From Flavobacteriales bacterium (GTDB lineage: Bacteria; Bacteroidota; Bacteroidia; Flavobacteriales_F; PHOS-HE28), in contig JADKFY010000016.1 of the NCBI GenBank assembly GCA_016717305.1, positions 1-64,000 of the forward strand: a stretch of 64,000 nucleotides of DNA, given 5' to 3'. Below are positions 52,174 through 61,173 of this stretch, in pieces (position 1 is the stretch's first letter; the number at the start of each line of letters is the position of its first letter). The notes below the pieces were generated by a model that made no database searches, was not told the DNA's origin, and saw nothing but the letters and a program-made list of their open reading frames with translations. The translations under genes were made by a program, and so were the position numbers.

Positions 52174-54095
52174 AGCAAAACCGTTGGGGGAATGATCGTT
52201 CCCGGAGGGAAGGTGAACGGGTGACTATTGTTCGTTGTGCCGGTCGCATAGTCGGCAAGCGTCCAGCCACTGATATCGGCGGGAACGGTGGATGCATTGT
52301 TCAATTCGATCAAGTCGGTGTAACCTGTATAGGGTACGACACCAATGCCTGTTGTTGAAGACAGATTGTATAGGATCTCGGAGATCAACACGTTCGGCAG
52401 TTCGGCGAATGCATTCACGTTCAAAACGCTGCTTCCGTTCGCACAGATCGGATTGGGATTTGCCGTTACCGACTGAATGGTCGGCGGATTGGTTACTTGT
52501 AGATCGGTTGTTGCTGGGGTGCTGGGGCATCCACCAGCAGTAACCACCAACGTGTACGTACCACCATTGCTCAAGGTCAAACCGGAAATGCTGGGGTTCT
52601 GGTTCGTACTGGTGAAGCCATCAGGACCACTCCACTGGAAGTCAGTGCCGATGTCGGTACCTCCTGTGAAATTCGCTGTCCCGGCTACGCAGATCGGTCC
52701 ATCGTTGGATGCGGTTGCGGTGGGTACTTGGTTAATGGTCAGTGCAAAGGGTATGGTTGTCACGGTCGTAGGGCCTGCATTGCAGGTTACATCCACGACC
52801 ACTTCATAAGTGCCCGTTGGAATTCCGGTGGTGGATTGCACCAAAAGATTGCCCAAGGGTGTGGTATATGGTCCACCCACCGGGCCATACAGCCACTGGA
52901 AGGTGATGCCCAAACCCACCGATGAGCCGTCCAAGGTCAAGTCATTCACGTCACCGTCGCACGTGCTTCCATTCCCAAGTATGATACCTGCCGTCGGGGT
53001 GGAGCAGGCGTTCAGGATATAAGGCCCAATGTCATTATCCGGTGTGCGGGCCGCACAATCGAGATCGAAGGTGATGTATGCCGGTGGGGTAAGGCCTGCG
53101 TTGTTAAGAGCGTTCGCACTAGGGTGAAGGTCACTTGTAGCGGATAGGAATTGCGGGTCCACGCTGATGTTCCCCGAAGCCTGTGCTACTGCGGTATTCC
53201 AAGCAGCACCATCGTTGTAGTTGGTGGTGGCACCTTGCACCGCGAAACCCGTAACGCCGACTCCGTCCGAGATGTAGATGTCGTTGTTCGTTCCTGTGGA
53301 AGCTCCGTTTCCGAATACCGTAGCACTGCTCGTATGGTTGATGCCATAGTGACGTGGTGTGCCCGTTTGACCGGTAGTCAGGTTCGCGAAGACGTTATTG
53401 CTCAACGTGATCTGCGCACCAGTGGTCGCAGTACCTGCGAATTCAAAACAAGTGCTGGAGAGGTTCGCATTGGCCGTTTGGTCAACGACCACAGCGTTGT
53501 TCCACACCTCATAGTTCACGGTGGTGCCACCGGTCGTCGTCAGTAAATAGATACCGCGAACACCCCTTGTCGTCGAGGCGGTGCCCGTGTAAGGGCTGAT
53601 CAGGTCCATGATCGCATTGTTATACATGCGCATGGTGTTCGTACCCGTTGTCTGGTGCGTGGCGCGGATACCGGACATCACCGTGGTTGTGCTACCAGTG
53701 CGCTGGATGGTCCTGATGATGTTGTTCGAGATGGTACACGTTCCAGTGAAAACGGTCACGTTGATGCCGTCCAGCTGGCCGGTGCTGTTGGATACGTTCC
53801 GGATCTCGTTGTTGCTGATCGTGAAGCCATCCTGATTGGTGGCTTGTATTCCATAGGTCTGGGTGGTTAAGTTCCCGCCGCCAATATCGGAAACCAAATT
53901 CGGATCACCGATGGAATTGAAGATCCCGCAAGCGGTTGTTGTTATGCGGGTGTTCACATCACGGAAGGTCGTATTTCCATTGAACCAGACACCGGCGTAA
54001 ACATTGCGGATCGTACTGTTTGGGTAAAGGTTCTGTGAGTTGGACCCAGCTGCGCTGGTCGGGGTGACACCTCCACCAGTTGTGGTAGCGGTCAA
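52167..54095 (-). CDS. Giant adhesin, beta-helix and first lamin-tail stretch
   Basis: 642 codons. Residues 1-370 are a right-handed beta-helix with repeated turns (NSTIRNVYAGVWFNGNTTFR; GFTISNNEIRNVSNSTGQLD; TCTISNNIIRTIQRTGSTTT; TLSNNVFANLTTGQTG), the type seen in surface pectate-lyase-like proteins. It is followed by an Ig-like unit (ATASNDGPICVAGTANFTGG) and the start of a lamin-tail domain that breaks at IIPPTVLLW. One extra base in the run at 52186-52190 would restore the reading PPNGFAVVNYGSG into the next stretch. Confidence 0.75.
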   Translation of the reverse strand: MTATTTGGGVTPTSAAGSNSQNLYPNSTIRNVYAGVWFNGNTTFRDVNTRITTTACGIFNSIGDPNLVSDIGGGNLTTQTYGIQATNQDGFTISNNEIRNVSNSTGQLDGINVTVFTGTCTISNNIIRTIQRTGSTTTVMSGIRATHQTTGTNTMRMYNNAIMDLISPYTGTASTTRGVRGIYLLTTTGGTTVNYEVWNNAVVVDQTANANLSSTCFEFAGTATTGAQITLSNNVFANLTTGQTGTPRHYGINHTSSATVFGNGASTGTNNDIYISDGVGVTGFAVQGATTNYNDGAAWNTAVAQASGNISVDPQFLSATSDLHPSANALNNAGLTPPAYITFDLDCAARTPDNDIGPYILNACSTPTAGIILGNGSTCDGDVNDLTLDGSSVGLGITFQWLYGPVGGPYTTPLGNLLVQSTTGIPTGTYEVVVDVTCNAGPTTVTTIPFALTINQVPTATASNDGPICVAGTANFTGGTDIGTDFQWSGPDGFTSTNQNPSISGLTLSNGGTYTLVVTAGGCPSTPATTDLQVTNPPTIQSVTANPNPICANGSSVLNVNAFAELPNVLISEILYNLSSTTGIGVVPYTGYTDLIELNNASTVPADISGWTLADYATGTTNNSHPFTFPPGTIIPPTVLLW

Positions 54096-55001
54096 AAATG
54101 ATAGGGAAGGCCGCAGTCCCGCTAGTGGTTATCGGTGGTGTGTCTTCGGGGAAAGATTGGCCGGCGACCACATTGAAGGTGATGGCACCAGAAAGCGGAC
54201 CACAACTGGTCGCGCCGTTCAAGGCATTGATCGCATCCGTGAAGTTGTTGAAATTCGTTCCGCCGGTCGCAGCGGTATTGTCGATCGTGAACGTGCCGCC
54301 AACAGCAGAGATGATAGGGAGATGAAACCAATGAGATGTTATCGAACGCAACCGGAGTTGTGTGCCACCCTGACCCATCATTCCGCCACGTGAATATCAC
54401 CCTAATTGTCTCAGTGCGCTACAGTTGCCTATGGCGCTCGCTGGATATTGATACGGTTCGTGGAGACGTAGCATTCAAGTTGCCAAAAACGGTTCCTGCG
54501 GTCCAGCAGTGAGCGGATTGGTAATGGGGGCTATGGAGCCAGTCCCCAAAGGTGTCGTAGCCACCGGGGTGACGCAGGTTGGGGCGATGGAAACACAACG
54601 AAATCAAAGGTGCTTTCTCCACCACTTGCCAATCAAAGCTCAACAGGATGTTGGTCTCACCTGCCGGAAAGGCCACATCTCCCAGAAATGGACAACATAT
54701 CCCGAGGTGTTCGTATAGGCATTGGTCAAGCCTGCATCATTGCTGACAAGGCAGTGTCCTGATTGGTCAACAGCCTGGGCGCGGTTCCCACGAACCATTT
54801 ATTCGTCGGTATTGCCAGCACCATTATCAATCTCCAACCATTGGCGGCGAACGCCGCACCATTCTCGAACCCGCCATCTCCGGCAGGATCGATCGATGTT
54901 GTTTGCGCTTTGCTGGAAGCGCTAAAAAGGAAAATGGAACATAGCAACAACCAAGCAAGGTAGTTGGCTTTGATCTTTTGAAAGGAGTTGAGAATGGTCA
55001 T
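54096..55001 (-). pseudogene. Giant adhesin, N-terminal region with signal peptide and several frameshifts
   Basis: ATG 55001 starts a good signal peptide (YLAWLLLCSIFLFSASSKAQ), followed by DPAGDGGFENGAAFAANGW and TNKWFVGTAP, the opening of the cleaved-adhesin/choice-of-anchor-J domain found at the N-terminus of many T9SS adhesins. The continuation is spread over all three frames: SGYVVHFWEMW, FPAGETNILLSFDWQVV, VIFTWRNDGSG, PVAFDNISLVSSP and AVGGTFTIDNTAATGGTNFN. At least four frame changes occur in 900 bases. This is the most damaged part of the gene. Confidence 0.7.
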
Positions 55002-55607
55002 GTTGTCTTGATTTTGGAGCTTGCTGTGCGGAGAAACGATTCGTCTTTTGGGACGTGAGGAGCCTTGTGCATGAAGTGAGGGATGATCAGCGTCACTTCC
55101 GTAATGTATTGAACTTCACCACCGTACTTCCTCACTTGGAACTTGGGGAGAAGCCCAATGATCAGGGTATCCTGGATGCGAAACGCAATCATGTGAAACG
55201 CATGAATTGTTATTGATAAGTTGTAGAGAATATGTTTTGTTAAGGACTTTCGAAGGGTTCAAGGAGCCAAATGGACCGGGGTAACTTGGAGCATCATTCA
55301 GGTTCCTCAGGAGGGCGATCAAATGGCCCACGAAAAAGTTCAAGGGCTGGTTGGTGTCCGAAGATAAATTGAGAATCTCCAAGAATTGTGATATTGTTCA
55401 TAACTTTTTCATAATCACGATCGCTGCCCTTGTGTCGAAACAGCGTGTAGATGATGGAATGAGCATCAGGAACTGGCAGTACGCATGGTCTTGGAAGACC
55501 GCCCATGTGGATCGCCCGTATAAAACCCCGAACGGGGATGAGTAGGAGGAGGTTTTGGGTCCTACTGCCGAGGCATCACTGGATCTGGAACCGAAAGTTA
55601 CATGCGG
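55002..55607. other. Intergenic region upstream of the giant adhesin gene
   Basis: About 600 bases of lower GC than the surroundings. A minus-strand frame at 55294-55506 (VPDAHSIIYTLFRHKGSDRD...NITILGDSQFIFGHQPALEL) and a second frame at 55116-55382 (VGHLIALLRNLNDAPSYPGP) could be one broken small gene. I do not recognise it. A short GC hairpin (CCCCGAACGGGG) lies at about 55529. The adhesin promoter should be here, but no exact TAnnTTTG element was found close to the start. Confidence 0.4.
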
Positions 55608-57146
55608 CTATCCGCCTTCAGCCTTTGTTACTAAACTCCTTCCCGTCATATCCGCAGGTTGCTCGATCCCCATCACGGAAAGTATAGTAGGTGCCACGTC
55701 GGCGAGCACTCCGCTCTGGACGTTCCAGTTGCGATCATCCACCACGAAGAAAGGCACCGGGTTAGTGCTGTGTGCGGTATTGGGTGTGCCGTCCGCGTTG
55801 ACGGCCTTATCCGCATTGCCATGGTCGGCAATGATCACGAAGGAGTATCCATTGGCTTTCCCGGTCTCTACCACTTCGCGCGTGCATCGGTCAGTGGTTT
55901 CAACAGCCTTCACAATAGCGCTGAACACGCCTGTGTGGCCGACCATATCGGGGTTCGCGAAATTGAGTGCAACGAAGTCCACTTCACCTTTCCTCAGCTC
56001 AGCGCATATCGCATCGGTGATCCCCTGTGCGCTCATTTCCGGTTGCAGGTCATACGTTGCCACCTTGGGTGAAGGGAGCATGATCCTGCGTTCTCCAATG
56101 AAAGGTTCCTCACGACCACCGCTGAAGAAGAAGGTGACATGTGGATACTTCTCAGTTTCCGCGATCCGGATCTGTTCCTTCCCGGCATTTGCGATCACTT
56201 CACCTAGGGTCAACTCCAAGTTGTCCTTGCGGAAAAGTACCTCCACATTATGGTACGTCTTGTCGTACTCCGTCATGGTAACATAGTGCAGAGCAAGCGG
56301 CACCATGTGTTGTTCTGGAAAGGGGTGTTGGGTCAGTGCTTGGGTGATCTCGCGGCACCGGTCCGTGCGGAAATTGAAGCACAGTACCACATCACCGTCC
56401 CTTATCGTGGCGATCGGTTTGCCATCGGCATCCACCACAACATGCGGCTCAATGAACTCATCTGTCTTTCCACTAGCATAACTGGTGTCCAGTGCCTGCA
56501 AGGGATGATGTGCCGCAATGCCGGTCCCATGCACGAGTGCGTTGTAGGCCTTGGCCACTCGTTCCCAACGTTTGTCCCGGTCCATGGCGAAATAGCGTCC
56601 GGTAATGGAGGCTATGCGTGCTTTGGTGTTCTTGGTGTTGGCCAAGAACTGCTCCATGAATTGTTTGCCACTATGCGGGTCCGTATCGCGACCATCCGTA
56701 AAGGCATGCACGAAGACATCCTGCACACCGGCCCGCTCGGCCATATGGCAAAGTGCTTCGGCGTGGCTGCGCATGGCATGGACACCACCGTCGGACATCA
56801 AGCCGATCAGGTGCAAACGCCTGCCCGGTTGTTTCGCAAGGTCGAAGGCGTTCTGCAGAACGGCGTTCCGTTCCAAACTACCATCTTCAATGGCCTTGCT
56901 CACGCGCACAAGGTCTTGGTACACAACACGACCTGCCCCGATGTTCAGATGGCCGACCTCACTATTGCCCATTTGCCCATGCGGCAATCCGACATTTTCT
57001 CCGTCGGTTAGCAAGGTGGCGTTCGGTGCGGTCTTATATAGTTCATCGATGAAGGGCGTATTCGCTTGCGCAATGGCATCGGTGGCATCGCCCGCGCCTA
57101 TCCCCCAGCCGTCCATGATGATCAGTACCACTTTCCTTTCAGCCAT
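55608..57146 (-). CDS. gpmI: 2,3-bisphosphoglycerate-independent phosphoglycerate mutase
   Basis: 512 residues from ATG 57146 (MAERKVVLIIMDGWGIGAGD). It interconverts 3- and 2-phosphoglycerate in glycolysis through a phosphoserine and two Mn ions. Visible: metal-binding Asp12, catalytic Ser62 in GQMGNSEVGHLNIGAGR, VHAFTDGRDTDPHSG, and the C-terminal metal ligands FVIIADHGNADKA and NTAHSTNPVPFF. The full length agrees with the family. A longer frame to 57422 crosses into the intergenic space and the end of the kinase gene and was rejected. Confidence 0.95.
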   Translation of the reverse strand: MAERKVVLIIMDGWGIGAGDATDAIAQANTPFIDELYKTAPNATLLTDGENVGLPHGQMGNSEVGHLNIGAGRVVYQDLVRVSKAIEDGSLERNAVLQNAFDLAKQPGRRLHLIGLMSDGGVHAMRSHAEALCHMAERAGVQDVFVHAFTDGRDTDPHSGKQFMEQFLANTKNTKARIASITGRYFAMDRDKRWERVAKAYNALVHGTGIAAHHPLQALDTSYASGKTDEFIEPHVVVDADGKPIATIRDGDVVLCFNFRTDRCREITQALTQHPFPEQHMVPLALHYVTMTEYDKTYHNVEVLFRKDNLELTLGEVIANAGKEQIRIAETEKYPHVTFFFSGGREEPFIGERRIMLPSPKVATYDLQPEMSAQGITDAICAELRKGEVDFVALNFANPDMVGHTGVFSAIVKAVETTDRCTREVVETGKANGYSFVIIADHGNADKAVNADGTPNTAHSTNPVPFFVVDDRNWNVQSGVLADVAPTILSVMGIEQPADMTGRSLVTKAEGG

Positions 57147-57213
57147 TCGATCGTCGGTATTGCGGATCCTTCCACAGGATCGCAGCGCAGGATAAGACCC
57201 AAAAAGTCGCGCA

Positions 57214-58164
57214 TCATCTGTTCGGAAAGGACACGGCAAAGATAGCCCCGTGGGGGTCGGCTTTGCCCAAGGAGACCGCCCCGCCCATGCGTTCGGCCAA
57301 TCGTTGCACGATATACAGACCGAGCCCGGTCCCTTTGGCCTTGCGTGTTTCCTCGTTTCCACCACGGTAGAATTTTTCGAAGATCCGTTCGGTATCCGTA
57401 GGTGGCACTCCGGGACCTTCATCGGTCACCGTCATGCGCCATCCTTCCATGCCTTTGGTCACACCTATGGAAATGTGTGTTCCGATCGGGGCATATTTGG
57501 CGGCGTTCTCGATCAAGTTATCTGCAATGCTCCTCAACGCATTGGCATCGCTCAAAACGGTGAATCCTTCCGGTCCTTTCAATTCGATGAGGTGGTCGGG
57601 AGCGATCTGCACCTTGGCGCGTTCGATCACCGATCGCAGAAGGTCCATCACGTCCGTTTCCTTTAGTTCAAGGTCAAGAACCCCTTCCTCGGCACTGTTC
57701 GCAAGTAGCACTTTGTCCGCCAAGATGTTCAGTCGGTCGGCCTCTTGCAATGCTTGGCTGCGGAGGTTTTCGCGTTGATCATCGCTGAGGGCGGGGCGTG
57801 CCAAGGTCTGCAACTGGAGCTTGATGGCCGCTATGGGGGTTCGCAATTCGTGGGTCACGGCCATCAGGAAATTCCGTTGCGTACGGGCCAGTGCAAGGTC
57901 TCGTCGAATTGCCCTGTAGGTGAAAAAGAGCACAGCGAGCAAGATCAACAAGAAAACCAGTCCTTCTCCAATGATCATGCGGATCGCACGTGAGGTGTCC
58001 ATGGGGTGGTCGGTGGAACCGCCTAGTGCCAAGACCTCCATGGCCAACTGTGCCGCTTCATTCTCTTTGCGCAACAGGAGAACGGCCCACCACGCGAACT
58101 GTAACAAGATGTAAAGGGTAAGTGCCCCGAACAAAAGGAAGGTGCGGCGGGGAGTGGTGGACAT
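57214..58164 (-). CDS. Sensor histidine kinase
   Basis: 316 residues from ATG 58164. Two membrane helices (FLLFGALTLYILLQFAWWAV and GLVFLLILLAVLFFTYRAI) enclose a short periplasmic loop of about 30 residues, so direct sensing would be in the membrane. The dimerisation/H-box is MAVTHELRTPIAAIKL (His105). The ATP lid has NLIENAAKYAP, DEGPGVP, FEKFYRG and GTGLGLYIV, all intact. No response regulator gene is in the neighbourhood, so it is an orphan. The stimulus is unknown. Confidence 0.9.
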   Translation of the reverse strand: MSTTPRRTFLLFGALTLYILLQFAWWAVLLLRKENEAAQLAMEVLALGGSTDHPMDTSRAIRMIIGEGLVFLLILLAVLFFTYRAIRRDLALARTQRNFLMAVTHELRTPIAAIKLQLQTLARPALSDDQRENLRSQALQEADRLNILADKVLLANSAEEGVLDLELKETDVMDLLRSVIERAKVQIAPDHLIELKGPEGFTVLSDANALRSIADNLIENAAKYAPIGTHISIGVTKGMEGWRMTVTDEGPGVPPTDTERIFEKFYRGGNEETRKAKGTGLGLYIVQRLAERMGGAVSLGKADPHGAIFAVSFPNR

Positions 58165-58264
58165 GGGAGGTAAAAGTAGAACCAACCTTATACGAAAAGA
58201 TCGACTCGCTCTGCTCGAACTACCCACAAAGGGGTATTGCACGAACCCTTCGATGTTCACATGC

Positions 58265-58272
58265 TATCTTGC
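58265..58272 (+). promoter_or_regulatory. Possible -7 element TATCTTGC
   Basis: Two mismatches from TAnnTTTG but the same position relative to the start (13 bases before ATG 58286). Confidence 0.3.
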
Positions 58273-58285
58273 CCGCCGCTGCAAA

Positions 58286-58873
58286 ATGGATCCACAAGGT
58301 GCGCGTGCATTCGTTCTAAGTAAGCTTGAATCGGAACTGCCGGTCCAGCGCACCTATCATTCGTTGGAGCATACGCTGGACGTTTACGCCAGTGCAGTGG
58401 ATATTGCAGAGAAGGAAGGCATCACCGGAGAAGGGTTGGACCTATTGAAGACCGCAGCACTTTACCACGATGTCGGCTTCACCGAACAGGACCTTGACCA
58501 CGAGACGGTGGGCTGCCGGATCGTCCGTGGCACCTTGCCCGAATTTGGCTATTCGGAACAACAGGTCCAACTGATCTGTGACATGATCGTTGCCACACGC
58601 ATCCCACAAGCCCCACGGAACAAGTTGGGTCGGATCCTGTGTGATGCGGACCTGGATTACCTGGGTCGCGATGATTTCGGCAGCATCGGGAACTTGTTGT
58701 TCAGTGAAATGAAGTTCTATGGGGTGTTGTCCACCGAATTGGAGTGGAACAGGTTACAGGAACGCTTCCTCTCCCGGCACCAATACTTCACCGCCACCAA
58801 TAAGGTGCACCGCGAGCCGGTGAAGCAAAAGCACTTGAGTGAAGTGAAGGCTTGGCTTGAAAAATTCAAGTGA
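58286..58873 (+). CDS. HD-domain phosphohydrolase
   Basis: 195 residues. HD-superfamily metal ligands: His25/His29 (YHSLEHTLDVY), His61-Asp62 (ALYHDVGFTEQDL) and Asp120/Asp122 (LCDADLDYLG). The motif HSLEHTLDVY at the N-terminus is found in a group of small stand-alone HD proteins, often annotated as predicted metal-dependent phosphohydrolases. The substrate is unknown. A longer frame from 58142 overlaps the divergent kinase start and was rejected. Confidence 0.85.
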   Translation: MDPQGARAFVLSKLESELPVQRTYHSLEHTLDVYASAVDIAEKEGITGEGLDLLKTAALYHDVGFTEQDLDHETVGCRIVRGTLPEFGYSEQQVQLICDMIVATRIPQAPRNKLGRILCDADLDYLGRDDFGSIGNLLFSEMKFYGVLSTELEWNRLQERFLSRHQYFTATNKVHREPVKQKHLSEVKAWLEKFK

Positions 58874-58932
58874 TACGTGCGGATCACTCTGGCCACATCC
58901 AAGTATCCGCGAATGGCACCGTCCGAAACAAG

Positions 58933-58954
58933 AAAACCCCTCCGAATGGAAGGG
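58933..58954 (-). terminator. Intrinsic terminator of tRNA-Phe
   Basis: In the minus direction, a CCCTTCC stem pairs with GGAGGGG (one wobble, loop ATTC) and is followed by TTTTCTTG, 10 bases past the tRNA. Confidence 0.7.
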
Positions 58955-58963
58955 CTTTCAGTG

Positions 58964-59036
58964 TGGTGCCTCCCAGATTTGAACTGGGGACACATGGATT
59001 TTCAATCCATTGCTCTACCAACTGAGCTAAGGCACC
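58964..59036 (-). tRNA. tRNA-Phe (anticodon GAA)
   Basis: A 73-base cloverleaf: acceptor GGTGCC/GGCACC, D-loop AGCTCAGTTGGTAGAGC, anticodon stem ATGGA with loop TTGAAAA, T-arm GTTCAAATC. The discriminator base is A. The 3' CCA is not encoded. Confidence 0.97.
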
Positions 59037-59078
59037 GAACTTTGTACGCCAATTGTTGGTGGTTGGCGAACGGGGCCG

Positions 59079-59086
59079 CAAATATA
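59079..59086 (-). promoter_or_regulatory. -7 promoter element TATATTTG of tRNA-Phe
   Basis: Exact TAnnTTTG on the minus strand, 42 bases upstream of the mature tRNA 5' end. It supports independent transcription of the tRNA. Confidence 0.55.
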
Positions 59087-59102
59087 GCGAAGTGGACGAT
59101 CC

Positions 59103-59900
59103 ATGTACACGGATAAAATGGACTTGGTGATCGATGTGGGGAACAACCGCACCAAAATTGGCCTGTTCGGCACTTCTGGGATCATAAGGCAAGACAACGT
59201 TGCCACTGGTGATCTTAGGGCTGTAATGGATCTTCTTGCTGGTGCAGATCCAGCAGCAGTTGCCATCGGCTCCACTGCAAAAGTGGATCCCGTCCTATTG
59301 GAAGCCATGGGCAAGTTGGCCCCGGTATTGGTATTGGACGGCAATTCCGCTTCACCCTTGTTGAATGGTTACGGGACACCGGCCACCCTAGGTGCCGATC
59401 GGTTGGCGAATGCGACAGCTGCTGCGATGCGTTTTCCAGCGCGCACCGTATTGGTCGTAGACGCGGGAACGTGTATCACGTATGACCTGGTGAACGCTGA
59501 CGGAACATACGCTGGTGGTGCCATTTCACCTGGAATGGAAATGCGTGCGATGGCCATGCACGCGTACAGCGCTCGATTGCCAAAGGTGGAAGTAAGTGGA
59601 GTAGTCGCCGAATTGGGCACCACGACCCGTTCGTCATTGGAGTCGGGAATACAATTCGGCATTTTGGGGGAAATGCACGAATTCATTCGGCGTTATGGGC
59701 ATGAAAGTGCTGCAATGGTCGTTGTACTCACTGGCGGGGATGGGCTACGCTTCGCCAACGCGCTTGAAAATGGCATCTTTGCGATCCCGTTCTTGACCCT
59801 TGAAGGCTATTATGCACTGCTTCAACATCATCGCTCGCTGCACGGCGGCATTCTTGCTTCTGGTGCCGGTATTGGCCCAAGGCCAAGCGCCGCAGGGTAG
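59103..59900 (+). CDS. coaX: Type III pantothenate kinase
   Basis: 265 residues (ATG 59103 or 59118). It phosphorylates pantothenate as the first step of coenzyme A synthesis. Type III motifs: VIDVGNNRTKIGLF, TLGADRLANATAA, VDAGTCITYDLVN and ISPGMEMRAMAMH. The family uses ATP and a monovalent cation and is not feedback inhibited. The final ~25 residues (HGGILASGAGIGPRPSAAG) do not look like the usual C-terminus and overlap the signal peptide coding region of the next gene by 89 bases. Confidence 0.93.
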   Translation: MYTDKMDLVIDVGNNRTKIGLFGTSGIIRQDNVATGDLRAVMDLLAGADPAAVAIGSTAKVDPVLLEAMGKLAPVLVLDGNSASPLLNGYGTPATLGADRLANATAAAMRFPARTVLVVDAGTCITYDLVNADGTYAGGAISPGMEMRAMAMHAYSARLPKVEVSGVVAELGTTTRSSLESGIQFGILGEMHEFIRRYGHESAAMVVVLTGGDGLRFANALENGIFAIPFLTLEGYYALLQHHRSLHGGILASGAGIGPRPSAAG

Positions 59901-61173
59901 TGGCTCCCCTTATTCGGCCTATGGCTTGGGCGAGTTCGTCGGTTCAACGCAGGTGTCACAAGCCACCATGGGTGGTTTAGGTGTTGCCGTAAATGATCCC
60001 GTGTCCGTTGTTTCAATGAACCCAGCTTCCTATGCAGGTTTGAGGGTCACTTGCTTCGAGACAGGTCTGGTATTGCGTAACAGCAAATACAGCACAAGTA
60101 CCACGAGCGGTGCGGGCCGACGGGTGGACCTGATGGGCTTCAGCTTGGGAGTGCCTTTCGGACGTGGAAAGTATGGTATGGCCTTAGGGGTGAACCCAGT
60201 CAGCAAAGTAGGATATAACATTACGGATGCCCAACCGCTTCCGGGGAGTGCCGATGGAGTTACCAACGCGTATACCGGTGAAGGGGGGCTCAACAAGGCC
60301 TTCCTTGGAGTAGCGTGGAACGTGGTGAACAAGCGCGATACGCTGAACAATGGGAAACGGCTGGCGATCGGTGCCAATGTGGGCTATCTGTTCGGTCGGG
60401 TGGAAGAGTCACGGGAAACGATCTACCCTTCAAATTCCGGTTATTACAACACCAGTGCCGTGTCTTCATTGATCATGCGTGATGTGACCGGCAATGTGGG
60501 TGTCCAGTTGCAAGGTGACCTTCGTAAGCACATGGAGCGTGGGGACAACGCCCTACATTACATGGCCGGGGCAAGCGCGGAACTGCCCACCAACTTGCGT
60601 GCTCGCCGCACAGAGATGGTCACCAGTTTCGGGCTGAGCTCCAGTGGTGTTGCTTTTCCGTTCGATACGCTGTCTTCCACTGAAGGGAGCAGGAGCGTGC
60701 TCAAGTTACCGATCGGGATAGGTGCCGGTTTCACGATCTTCGATCGGCATTGGTCGGTATCCGCCGAAGTGAAATTCAGGGACTGGCGGAATTTGCGGAT
60801 CAATGAAGGTACTGGCCCCAATAATGATCTGGCCCAAAGCATGGTATATGCGCTGGGGGCCAGCTGGCGGCCGGCCGGAGAAATTGGAGGCACCTTTCTG
60901 GAAAGGAGCATTTACCGCCTTGGCGTGCGTTACAACAACGATTATCTAGTGGTCGGTGGCAAGCAGTTGAATGAGATCGGCATGTCTTTTGGCATATCGC
61001 TCCCGGTCATGGGGTCCTCTACCCGCAGCAGGCTGAATTTAGGCGCTGAATTGGGGAACAGGGGCACCACGGAGAGCGGACTTGTCCAAGAACGTTATGC
61101 CGCAGTGTTCATAGGGGTCACCATAACCCCCGATTTTAGAGAACAATGGTTCAAAAAGAGAAGAATAGAATGA
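59812..61173 (+). CDS. Outer membrane protein of the coaX-lptC cluster
   Basis: 453 residues from ATG 59812 inside the end of coaX. Signal peptide (NIIARCTAAFLLLVPVLAQG), then FadL/OmpP1-like features: SPYSAYGLGEFVGSTQVSQA, DPVSVVSMNPASYAGL and strands GRRVDLMGFSLGVPFGRGKY. The C-terminus lacks the classical terminal Phe (KKRRIE) but has a barrel strand before it. In Flavobacteriales this gene sits between coaX and a TPR gene, and the function is unsettled; transport of a hydrophobic compound is possible. The stop overlaps the next start (ATGA). Confidence 0.82.
   Translation: MHCFNIIARCTAAFLLLVPVLAQGQAPQGSGSPYSAYGLGEFVGSTQVSQATMGGLGVAVNDPVSVVSMNPASYAGLRVTCFETGLVLRNSKYSTSTTSGAGRRVDLMGFSLGVPFGRGKYGMALGVNPVSKVGYNITDAQPLPGSADGVTNAYTGEGGLNKAFLGVAWNVVNKRDTLNNGKRLAIGANVGYLFGRVEESRETIYPSNSGYYNTSAVSSLIMRDVTGNVGVQLQGDLRKHMERGDNALHYMAGASAELPTNLRARRTEMVTSFGLSSSGVAFPFDTLSSTEGSRSVLKLPIGIGAGFTIFDRHWSVSAEVKFRDWRNLRINEGTGPNNDLAQSMVYALGASWRPAGEIGGTFLERSIYRLGVRYNNDYLVVGGKQLNEIGMSFGISLPVMGSSTRSRLNLGAELGNRGTTESGLVQERYAAVFIGVTITPDFREQWFKKRRIE

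Larger units (their letters stand above)
43609..55001 (-). pseudogene. Giant T9SS adhesin gene interrupted by several frameshifts
   Basis: Read as one gene from ATG 55001 to stop 43609, this would encode about 3,800 residues: signal peptide, cleaved-adhesin/choice-of-anchor-J domain, right-handed beta-helix, Ig-like units, lamin-tail domains, prepeptidase-like domains, a thrombospondin-3-like Asp-rich segment and a type A sorting domain. The frame is lost and regained at least six times. The homology continues exactly across each break, and some breaks are fixed by one base in a homopolymer: A5 at 54094-54098 (one extra), G5 at 52186-52190 (one missing) and A3 at 50900-50902 (one missing). 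Others (about 50640-50700) need several bases. Individual open stretches are listed separately. The state is either a recent pseudogene or a consensus error in a repeat-rich gene. Confidence 0.75.

Noticed and set aside
43609..55001. Repeats in the giant adhesin considered as CRISPR or satellite DNA
   Set aside because: Units are long, diverged and in one coding frame; there are no short regularly spaced identical repeats.
57147..57422. Upstream extension of gpmI in the same frame
   Set aside because: It runs into the histidine kinase gene and has no similarity to GpmI; ATG 57146 gives the standard N-terminus.
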